Positions 22,059-27,801 of a stretch of 28,571 bases of DNA are shown here, one piece after another; position 1 is the stretch's first letter; every line of letters starts with the position of its first letter. Origin of the DNA: CAYZEE01 sp964477485 (GTDB taxonomy: Bacteria; Patescibacteriota; Microgenomatia; Levybacterales; UBA12049). The position numbers and the translations under genes were made by a program. Location: contig CAYZEE010000012.1 of assembly GCA_964477485.1 (NCBI GenBank), positions 1-28,571 on the forward strand, written 5' to 3'. Under the pieces are notes generated by a model. The model saw only the letters and a list, made by a program, of their open reading frames with translations, searched no databases and was not told the DNA's origin.

Positions 22059-22083
22059 TAAGCGCGGCTCGAAGAGCGATTAT
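22055..22083 (+). terminator. possible hairpin at the dnaX end
   Basis: AATAAGCGC-GGCTC-GAA-GAGC-GATTATT can fold with GCTC/GAGC around a GAA loop, with outer AATAA/TTATT pairing. It overlaps the dnaX stop. There is no clear U-run after it, so termination is uncertain. Confidence 0.35.
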
Positions 22084-22086
22084 TAG

Positions 22087-22142
22087 CGGACTTAAGAAAC
22101 TCTAATTGCTCACAAGCTTACGCAGTTGCGAAGAGTTTCCGG
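22087..22142 (+). promoter_or_regulatory. hairpin element D (diverged) upstream of ybaB
   Basis: GAAACTCT (22096-22103) pairs with AGAGTTTC (22132-22139). The element starts CGGACTTAAG and its 3' arm shares the TTGCGAA-A/G-A-TTT-CC layout of element C. The 3' arm runs into the Shine-Dalgarno GGAGGGGGTG (22141-22150) of ybaB, so the fold could control initiation. Confidence 0.5.
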
Positions 22143-22155
22143 AGGGGGTGATTTT

Positions 22156-22431
22156 ATGAATCCATTACAACAACTGAAAGATTTGAAAAAAATGCGGGAC
22201 CAGGCAATGCAGATTCAAAAAGAGCTTCAGAAAGAAGAAGTTTCTGTTTCGAAAAACGGAATAGACGTAGTTATTACAGGGGACCAGCGAATAAAATCTA
22301 TCTCAACAAATGGCAAATCAGATGATGACATAAAAGAAGCCGTAAATGAAGCAATTAAAAAATCTCAAGAAGTTGCTGCAAAAAAACTTCAACAGATGGG
22401 AGGAGGACTCCAGGGATTATTAGGTCAATAA
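22156..22431 (+). CDS. ybaB: YbaB/EbfC nucleoid-associated protein
   Basis: The 91-residue DNA-binding protein is of the YbaB/EbfC family. It has an N-terminal amphipathic helix (MNPLQQLKDLKKMRDQAMQI), the VSVSKNGIDVVITGDQRIKS core and a C-terminal helix with Gly-rich end (MGGGLQGLLGQ). The strong GGAGGGGGTG upstream fixes ATG 22156; the longer frame from 22126 would cross the hairpin. It lies between dnaX and recR as in most bacteria, apart from the inserted prs. Confidence 0.94.
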   Translation: MNPLQQLKDLKKMRDQAMQIQKELQKEEVSVSKNGIDVVITGDQRIKSISTNGKSDDDIKEAVNEAIKKSQEVAAKKLQQMGGGLQGLLGQ

Positions 22432-22444
22432 CCCATTTAGCGCA

Positions 22445-22473
22445 TTGATTCATTGCTGTACCCATAGTAAAAT
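22445..22473 (+). promoter_or_regulatory. promoter of prs
   Basis: TTGATT (22445-22450), a 17-nt spacer and TAAAAT (22468-22473) end 7 nt before ATG 22481, predicting a leaderless mRNA. The TTG of the -35 is the false start of a longer frame. Confidence 0.66.
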
Positions 22474-22480
22474 AAAATTG

Positions 22481-23413
22481 ATGAAGATTTTTTCCGGGTC
22501 ATCCAACAAATTGTTAGCAGAGAAAATTGCTAAGGAATTAAAACTTGATTTGTTTCCGCTTGGCATTCATATTTTCCCGGATAACGAGAAGAGAGTTAGA
22601 GTTGTAGATAAAGTAGTTGATGAGGATACGGTTGTAGTTCAGTCAGCTTCTCCAAAGCCTGATGAAAACTACATGGAGTTGTTTTTTATAATTGATGCGC
22701 TAAAAAGAAGCGGAGCGAAATCGGTTACTGCTGTTATTCCGTATCTTGGATATCAAAGACAAGACCACGTTTTTAGAGATGGGGAAGCGGTTTCGCTTGA
22801 AGTAATTATAAAAACACTTGAGGCAGTTGGGATGGATAAACTCATAACGCTTGATCTTCACTCAGTCAAAATACCCAAGCTTTTTTCTGTCCCGGTCGCG
22901 CACCTTTCAGCCCTTCCGATTTTTGCTAGGAAGGTAAAAGAATTATTTCCTCGCTTATTTAATGATGCCATTCTTGTTTCTCCGGACATGGGCGGGATAA
23001 GAAGGATTCAGATTTTATCTGAGCTTTTAAATATCCCTTATGTTTCGATAGTCAAAGACAGAGATCTTACGACAGGGGATATTAAATCAACAGAAATAGA
23101 AAGCAAATTTTCTGACTGGAAAAAGGGGATAAAAAAAGCTATCATTGTGGATGACATGATCTCAACGGGCAGGACAATTGTAGCGGCAATTGAACTTCTT
23201 ACGAGAAACGGTATACGGGAAAACTTTGTCTTTGCAACCCATCCGGTTTTTTCAAATGATTTTAAAAATATTCTTCAAGATTCCTCCGCCCAAAAGATTT
23301 TTGTAACAGATACAATAGAAGTTGAAAAGGAGAAAATGTTTGATAAATTAGGAGTCTTAACAATATCTAAGGTTATAGCAGATGAGCTAAGGATATTAGT
23401 GACTAGCAACTAG
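22481..23413 (+). CDS. prs: ribose-phosphate pyrophosphokinase (PRPP synthase)
   Basis: Prs makes PRPP from ribose-5-phosphate and ATP, feeding nucleotide and amino-acid synthesis; it can use the pentose-phosphate output of zwf/gnd. The 310 residues carry FSGSSNKLLAEKIAKEL, GIHIFPDNEKRVRV, YLGYQRQDHVFRDGEAVSLE (flexible-loop region), LDLHSVKIPKLF, VSPDMGGIRRIQIL and the PRPP-binding AIIVDDMISTGRTIVAA (about 220-236). The C-terminus (LVTSN) and the stop codon are formed by the first units of a CTAG heptamer repeat, which suggests the end of the gene was reshaped by it. Confidence 0.95.
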   Translation: MKIFSGSSNKLLAEKIAKELKLDLFPLGIHIFPDNEKRVRVVDKVVDEDTVVVQSASPKPDENYMELFFIIDALKRSGAKSVTAVIPYLGYQRQDHVFRDGEAVSLEVIIKTLEAVGMDKLITLDLHSVKIPKLFSVPVAHLSALPIFARKVKELFPRLFNDAILVSPDMGGIRRIQILSELLNIPYVSIVKDRDLTTGDIKSTEIESKFSDWKKGIKKAIIVDDMISTGRTIVAAIELLTRNGIRENFVFATHPVFSNDFKNILQDSSAQKIFVTDTIEVEKEKMFDKLGVLTISKVIADELRILVTSN

Positions 23414-23430
23414 CGACTAGTGCTAGTTGA
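23399..23430. repeat. CTAG-type heptanucleotide repeat at the prs end, before recR
   Basis: ACTAGCA ACTAGCG ACTAGTG CTAGTTG overlaps the last codons and the TAG stop of prs and ends ten bases before the recR ATG. Confidence 0.85.
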
Positions 23431-23439
23431 TATTTTATT

Positions 23440-24096
23440 ATGAAAATACCTAAAGCCATACAAAATCTTATTGAGTCATTGGAAAGGCTTCCGGGCATTG
23501 GGCCAAAGACTGCCCAGCGTCTGACATTTTATCTACTGCATGTTCCACAAGGTGAACTCGATAAGTTCTCGGAAGCAGTACAAAATTTAAAAAAAGGGAC
23601 TGTTTTATGTTCAATATGTTTTACAGTTGGAGAAACAGACCCCTGCGATATTTGCAAGGATGAAAAGCGGGATAAATCAACAATTTGCGTAGTCGAAGAA
23701 CCTCTGGATGTTTTATCCCTTGAGCGAAGCGGGAAATATAATGGCGTATATCATGTGCTCGGAGGGCGAATAGATCCTCTTAATAACATTGGACCCGATG
23801 AAATTTATATAGACCAGCTTGTATCTAGAATAAAGCCCTCTAATGGAATTAAAAGGACCGATGTTAAAGAAATTATTTTAGCTACAAATCCTACAATGGA
23901 AGGAGAGGCCACTGCGATGTACATTGCGAAGAAACTTCGTGAACAATCAGCAATCGACAACCTGTCTGCCGGAAAGGCAGGTCAACAAGTGACAATAACA
24001 AGGATAGGGCGAGGGTTGCCTATTGGGGCGGATTTAGAATACGCAGACGAAACCACACTTATAAGAGCAATGGAAGGACGACAAGCTTATGAATAA
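23440..24096 (+). CDS. recR: recombination mediator RecR
   Basis: RecR works with RecO (and RecF) to load RecA onto gapped DNA. The 218 residues show the helix-hairpin-helix RLPGIGPKTAQRL (17-29), a C4 zinc finger CSICFTVGETDPCDIC (57-72), and the Toprim domain with ICVVEEPLDVLSLERSG, YHVLGGRIDPLNNIGPD and ATNPTMEGEATAMYIAKKL. The end GRGLPIGADLEYADETTL is also present. Between the last two blocks SAIDNLSAGKAGQQ is coded by a small inverted repeat and is absent from the usual family pattern. Its end overlaps the next gene in the form ATGAATAA, as cyclase/zwf do. Confidence 0.95.
   Translation: MKIPKAIQNLIESLERLPGIGPKTAQRLTFYLLHVPQGELDKFSEAVQNLKKGTVLCSICFTVGETDPCDICKDEKRDKSTICVVEEPLDVLSLERSGKYNGVYHVLGGRIDPLNNIGPDEIYIDQLVSRIKPSNGIKRTDVKEIILATNPTMEGEATAMYIAKKLREQSAIDNLSAGKAGQQVTITRIGRGLPIGADLEYADETTLIRAMEGRQAYE
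23961..23981 (+). repeat. palindromic insert in recR
   Basis: CCTGTCTGCC-GGAAA-GGCAGG can form a GC-rich hairpin (CTGCC with GGCAG). It codes in frame for NLSAGKAG and is not of the heptamer type. Confidence 0.6.
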
Positions 24097-24586
24097 AGGC
24101 GCATTATTAGGAGAAATTTTGGAAACAGGAGGGACAATAGCTCAAAAAAGCGCAAAGGTTATTGCAAAGGCGACAGGCGATACAGTAAAGGCGGCTGGAA
24201 CGCAAGTTACAGGAAGTGATGCTGACACGAAAGATATCGTCAATAGCTTATATGGCGTAAACGATAATAAAAAAACATCTGCTCAGGCCTCTACGCAAAA
24301 TCAACAGACGTCTCAAACAGGAGACGCGGCTAAAAATCCGACAGAAGACATAGAAAAAGAAAAAAAGCTGAAAGAATTAAGAGCGCAGCTTCATAGAGAG
24401 GTTTATTATGATCCTTTGACAGCTCCCAAAAAACCGCAAGAGGAAGAAAGGCCGGCAGAAAAAGTTGAAAAAGAAAAACAGCAGGAAATGGTTGAACTTC
24501 AAGAAAAAGAAAAAGAAAAACCGCCGCCTTTGGTAATTCAAAAAACACAGCAAAGAGTTGAGAAATTTCCGGGAAGCTCGGGGTAA
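24089..24586 (+). CDS. DUF5660-like uncharacterised protein
   Basis: The 165 residues have an Ala/Lys-rich helical N-terminus (ILETGGTIAQKSAKVIAKAT), a Gln/Thr/Ser-rich disordered middle (about 62-85), a charged helix with LKELRAQLHREVYYDPLT (about 94-111) and a long Glu/Lys coiled segment ending VEKFPGSSG. The LRxQLH...Y motif and the FPG-S-G end recall a CPR family known as DUF5660, by memory only. There is no signal peptide. It is translationally coupled to recR by an 8-base overlap, so a link with DNA repair or simple operon transport are both possible. Confidence 0.7.
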   Translation: MNKGALLGEILETGGTIAQKSAKVIAKATGDTVKAAGTQVTGSDADTKDIVNSLYGVNDNKKTSAQASTQNQQTSQTGDAAKNPTEDIEKEKKLKELRAQLHREVYYDPLTAPKKPQEEERPAEKVEKEKQQEMVELQEKEKEKPPPLVIQKTQQRVEKFPGSSG

Positions 24587-24613
24587 AGATCATTTTATGA
24601 CTAAATCATCACT

Positions 24614-24675
24614 CGGAACTAAATTTTTTCTTGGACCCGCAATTCGCTTACTTCCCGCGAAAAAATTTGTTCCCC
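24614..24675 (+). promoter_or_regulatory. hairpin element B upstream of cysS
   Basis: The 5' arm CGGAACTAAATTTTTTC (24614-24630) pairs with GAAAAAATTTGTTCC (24659-24673). Both arms are identical to element A while the loop differs (CGC at 24638-24640 can pair with GCG at 24657-24659). It ends about 16 nt before the cysS ATG. Confidence 0.7.
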
Positions 24676-24682
24676 GCTCCGA

Positions 24683-24698
24683 TTTAACATATGTTAAA
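24683..24698. promoter_or_regulatory. 16-bp perfect palindrome across the cysS start codon
   Basis: TTTAACATATGTTAAA is its own reverse complement, and the ATG at its centre is the cysS start. It could be a repressor operator or could fold to hide the start codon; chance in AT-rich DNA is not excluded. Confidence 0.5.
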
Positions 24699-26097
24699 GT
24701 TATATAATACTTTATCCAGAAAAATTGAAGATTTTAAACCGATAGATCCGCCAAGAGTTGGAATTTATACTTGCGGCCCGACTGTTTACCGGGAAGTTCA
24801 TATTGGAAATTTCAGGACTTATCTTGCGGGAGATTTTCTACGAAGAACTCTTGAGTCCAACGATTATCAGGTAACCCATATCAAGAATATCACAGATGTG
24901 GGACACATGCGGAACATTGATCACGATCATCATAAAGAACAAATAGACCCTATTATCGAAGAGGCATTGCGGGAAGGGAAAAAGCCGAAGGATTTAGCAG
25001 AGCATTTTACGAAGATATTTTTAGAGGACGAGAAGAAGCTCAATATTTTGCCCGCAACAAAATACCCCAAGGCAACTGAACATGTAAAGGAAATGATTGT
25101 CATGACTCAAGTTTTAATTGATAAGAGTTTTGCATATGTAACAGACGACGGGACGGTCTATTTTGATGTAAAAAAATTCAAAAAATATGGAAAATTGTCC
25201 GGCAATACACTTTCAAAGATGGAGAATTTATTAAAAGCTGTCAGGGTGTCTTTGGAGACAGATAAAAAAGACAGTGTTGATTTTGCACTTTGGAAAAAGG
25301 CAGAACCGGGGCGGCTTATGAAATGGGATAGTCCGTGGGGAGCCGGATTTCCCGGTTGGCATATTGAATGTTCTGCCATGAGCATAAAATATTTAGGCGA
25401 GACTATAGATATTCATACCGGCGGAGAAGATTTGGTCTTTCCTCATCATGAAGATGAGATTGCGCAAAGCGAGGCAGCCACAGGCAAAAAATTTGTAAAC
25501 TTTTGGTTGCATGGTGGATATCTTCTGGTTGATAATGAGAAAATGAGCCGGTCAAAGGGAAATGTTTATACAATTGCGGATTTAGAACGTAAGGGCTTTG
25601 ATCCTCTTTCTTTTCGCTATCTTGCGATGGCTGTTCATTATAAAGCAAAAATGAATTTTACATGGGAAGCTTTAGAATCAGCACAGACAGCCTTGAATCA
25701 TCTAAGAGAAATGGTTGCCGGATTTGATAATCCTAAAATAGGCTGCGCGGAATATGAGGAAAAATTTCTTGACGCAATAAATGAGGATTTGGATATGCCT
25801 AAGGCTTTGAGTTTAGTTTGGGACTTATTGAAGAGCGATTATCCGTCTTCTGCCAAAGCGGAAAGTTTATTTAAGTTCGATAAGGTGCTCGGACTTGATT
25901 TTGAAAATCAAAGATCAAAAATCAAAGATCAAAAATCAGAAATTCCAGAAGACATAATAAAGTTGGTTAAAGAGAGAGAAGAACTGAGGCGAAAGAAGCG
26001 GTTTCATCTATCCGATCAACTGCGGAATAAAATTAGAAAGATGGGTTATGAAATCCAGGATAAGGACGACGGAACAACAGAGATAAAATCCCTTTAG
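24691..26097 (+). CDS. cysS: cysteinyl-tRNA synthetase
   Basis: This class I synthetase charges tRNA-Cys. The 468 residues include GIYTCGPTVYREVHIGN, with zinc ligand C28 and the HIGH-type H37-I-G-N40; KNITDVGHMRNID; PGWHIECSAMSIKYLG with C227; DIHTGGEDLVFPHHEDEIAQ with the zinc-binding His/Glu near 252-256; and the KMSRS loop (284-288). Near residue 405-420 a 14-nt repeat codes for ENQRSKIKDQKSEIP in frame, in the linker before the C-terminal basic helical domain (REELRRKKRFHLSDQLR). It starts with ATG inside a palindrome, behind hairpin B. TAG ends it three bases before the -35 of the next gene. Confidence 0.96.
   Translation: MLKLYNTLSRKIEDFKPIDPPRVGIYTCGPTVYREVHIGNFRTYLAGDFLRRTLESNDYQVTHIKNITDVGHMRNIDHDHHKEQIDPIIEEALREGKKPKDLAEHFTKIFLEDEKKLNILPATKYPKATEHVKEMIVMTQVLIDKSFAYVTDDGTVYFDVKKFKKYGKLSGNTLSKMENLLKAVRVSLETDKKDSVDFALWKKAEPGRLMKWDSPWGAGFPGWHIECSAMSIKYLGETIDIHTGGEDLVFPHHEDEIAQSEAATGKKFVNFWLHGGYLLVDNEKMSRSKGNVYTIADLERKGFDPLSFRYLAMAVHYKAKMNFTWEALESAQTALNHLREMVAGFDNPKIGCAEYEEKFLDAINEDLDMPKALSLVWDLLKSDYPSSAKAESLFKFDKVLGLDFENQRSKIKDQKSEIPEDIIKLVKEREELRRKKRFHLSDQLRNKIRKMGYEIQDKDDGTTEIKSL
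25905..25942 (+). repeat. in-frame 14-nt repeat inside cysS
   Basis: AAAAATCAAAGATC units (two heptamers each), just over two copies, code for NQRSKIKDQKSE before the C-terminal domain. Confidence 0.88.
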
Positions 26098-26100
26098 CGC

Positions 26101-26131
26101 TTGACAATTATTGGTTAGTTGTTTATATAAT
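26101..26131 (+). promoter_or_regulatory. promoter of the 26138 gene
   Basis: TTGACA (26101-26106) with TATAAT (26126-26131, 19-nt spacer) or TATATA (26124-26129, 17 nt). The TATAAT ends 6 nt before ATG 26138, so the mRNA should be leaderless. Confidence 0.68.
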
Positions 26132-26137
26132 AATATT

Positions 26138-26641
26138 ATGGATGGATCAACTACTACTATCGAAGCACCTCCCAGACAAGCAACTGACATAATAGAGCCG
26201 GTAACACCGGCCGTAGGATCTCAGCCTGTATCAACCATAGTGGCGCCACCTTTGCCGCCATCCGAGCCTCAAGGTGCTGCGGAAGCTCCGGTTGCGCAAG
26301 AGTCTTTAAGAGATAAATATGCAAAACTTTCAGAAAGATTTAGGGAACTTGGAACACAGCAGTTTGAAAGAAATTTAACTCCGGATGAAATAAGGGAAAG
26401 ACAGCAGCTTGAAAGTCTGGCCGGCGCAGGTCTTTTTGAACCAACTTTATCTGATTCCCAGATTGCGGCTAAAGAGCAGGTGCTTAAGGCACAGACTGAT
26501 GCCCAAGGAGATTCACAGGCTTTGGCAGAGGAGTATCGGGGATTAGGAAAAAAATTATATGACCAAGGGTTAAAAGGCGCAGAGCTTGAAAGATATAACC
26601 GCTTAAGCGATCTTGCAAAACGCCACGTATTTGAATTGTAA
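26138..26641 (+). CDS. uncharacterised Pro/Ala-rich and helical protein
   Basis: The 167 residues divide into a Pro/Thr/Ala-rich, probably disordered N-terminus (1-58) and a charged helical part with two similar units: LRDKYAKLSERFRELGTQQF-ERNLTPDEIRERQQLESLA and LAEEYRGLGKKLYDQGLKGA-ELERYNRLSDLA. Each has a 'Y-x2-L-x-RF/K-LG-x3-F/Y' core, so an internal duplication is likely. It has no signal or membrane segment. The family is not recognised. The longer frame from TTG 26111 crosses the promoter and is rejected. Confidence 0.68.
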   Translation: MDGSTTTIEAPPRQATDIIEPVTPAVGSQPVSTIVAPPLPPSEPQGAAEAPVAQESLRDKYAKLSERFRELGTQQFERNLTPDEIRERQQLESLAGAGLFEPTLSDSQIAAKEQVLKAQTDAQGDSQALAEEYRGLGKKLYDQGLKGAELERYNRLSDLAKRHVFEL

Positions 26642-26708
26642 AATCAGCATAAGAAAACAAAAAGATTCACAGAATTTCCAAAAGCGCATGTATCTCAATT
26701 GCAGTCCG

Positions 26709-27239
26709 TTAGATAGAATTATTTACGCCAAAGGAATTTTTAAAAGTGCTTAGTATATTCTGTATAAAGTTTAAGAATTGACTTAGCGTAAATTCATTTC
26801 TTCCCTTTGCTTCTTCAGAAATCTGAGCTCCAAGCGTGGCTCCTGTCGGCGTAACTTGAGGAGTTGTGGTCGGAGTAACAGTCGGTGTCTTGGTTGTGGT
26901 TATCGATGTCGTTGGTGTAGTGGTAATACTTGGCGTTACCGATGGAGTGGTTGACGGAATTGGAGTAATGTTTGCATTTTCATCTTCATTTTCATGTTCT
27001 TGAGCTTCTTCATTTTCTTTTTGTTCCTCTATTTGACCATGATTATCACTGCTCTCTTTTATATTTACCTTAAAATTAAAATTGTTTCCTTGCTCATTTT
27101 CTTGTCCTTTAATTCCATTTTGCATTTGAGCGCCGCTATCCTTATCTGTCCCGTTTTCCGCCAAGACTTTTTTGCCTTGAAAAAGAGCAGGAGTTATTAC
27201 CAGAAATGTTATCCCTAGAAAAATAGCCAGTCTCTTCAT
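26709..27239 (-). CDS. secreted low-complexity protein with Thr/Pro repeats
   Basis: From ATG 27239 the product has 176 residues. A signal peptide (MKRLAIFLGITFLVITPALF) is followed by a Gln/Asn/Glu-rich segment (about 30-85), a Thr/Pro stalk (about 86-135, SVTPSITTTPTTSITTTKTP-like) and a short C-terminal part with a hydrophobic stretch (TLSQFLNFIQNILSTFKNSF). The stalk should be extracellular and may be glycosylated. It is divergent from the sigma factor gene with 58 bp between starts, so it may be a target or sensor of that system (inference). The frame from TTG 27266 adds nine residues ahead of the signal peptide and is not used. Confidence 0.72.
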   Translation of the reverse strand: MKRLAIFLGITFLVITPALFQGKKVLAENGTDKDSGAQMQNGIKGQENEQGNNFNFKVNIKESSDNHGQIEEQKENEEAQEHENEDENANITPIPSTTPSVTPSITTTPTTSITTTKTPTVTPTTTPQVTPTGATLGAQISEEAKGRNEFTLSQFLNFIQNILSTFKNSFGVNNSI

Positions 27240-27280
27240 AACAGAATATATAACGAAAGCAAACAATTTTCGTTACATTA

Positions 27281-27291
27281 TATGCTAAAAT
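27281..27291 (+). promoter_or_regulatory. extended -10 promoter TATGCTAAAAT of the sigma factor gene
   Basis: TATGCTAAAAT, 6 nt before ATG 27298, is the third exact copy of this 11-mer. No ECF-type AAC/CGT promoter is seen here, so the sigma gene would be read by the housekeeping holoenzyme. On the opposite strand a TATATA/TATATT (about 27244-27251) may serve the secreted-protein gene. Confidence 0.6.
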
Positions 27292-27297
27292 ACGCAA

Positions 27298-27801
27298 ATG
27301 CGAGATGCGGACTTTGATGAATTATACATTAAGTTTTCGGATAAGATTTATAAATATTTTTACTGGCAAATTCACGATTTTTACCTTGCTGAAGATTTTA
27401 CAAGCGAGGTATTTGTTAGGGCATGGAAGAATTGGAAGAGGTTTAAACCCGATTATTCGAAGGCCTGGCTTTACAAAATAGCAAGAAATCTTTTGATAGA
27501 TTACTTTAGGAAGAAAAAGGATATAAGGGAAATGCATTTGTCTTTTCAGGAGGAAGGTATAGAACCTTCATATGATGAGGATTTTATTGAGAAAATTCAG
27601 AAAGATGGTCAGGTCAAAGATTTGAATGAAGCCCTTTCCCTGCTTTCTGATAATTTGCGGGAAGTTGTAATTTTAAGATTTATGGAAGAGCTTTCAGCCA
27701 AAGAAGTAGGAGAAATTCTAGGCATCACCGAAGTTAATGTAAGAGTTTTGCAATACAGAGCGCTTAAGAAATTGCGGGAGGTTTTGAAAAATGGAAAATA
27801 A
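27298..27801 (+). CDS. ECF-type RNA polymerase sigma factor
   Basis: The 167 residues fit a group 4 (ECF) sigma factor: region 2 at about 4-75 (YIKFSDKIYKYFYWQIHDFY, AEDFTSEVFVRAW, WLYKIARNLLIDYFRKKK) and region 4 at about 108-160 (SLLSDNLREVVILRFMEELS, AKEVGEILGITEVNVRVLQY, the helix-turn-helix). Region 3 is absent, as expected. It directs polymerase to a small set of promoters and is held by a partner: the next gene overlaps by 11 bases and encodes a membrane protein of anti-sigma type. Its ATG follows an extended -10 with no Shine-Dalgarno. Confidence 0.93.
   Translation: MRDADFDELYIKFSDKIYKYFYWQIHDFYLAEDFTSEVFVRAWKNWKRFKPDYSKAWLYKIARNLLIDYFRKKKDIREMHLSFQEEGIEPSYDEDFIEKIQKDGQVKDLNEALSLLSDNLREVVILRFMEELSAKEVGEILGITEVNVRVLQYRALKKLREVLKNGK

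Noticed and set aside
26642..26708. Bidirectional terminator between the convergent genes ending at 26641 and 26709
   Set aside because: No inverted repeat or U-run could be found in these 67 bases.
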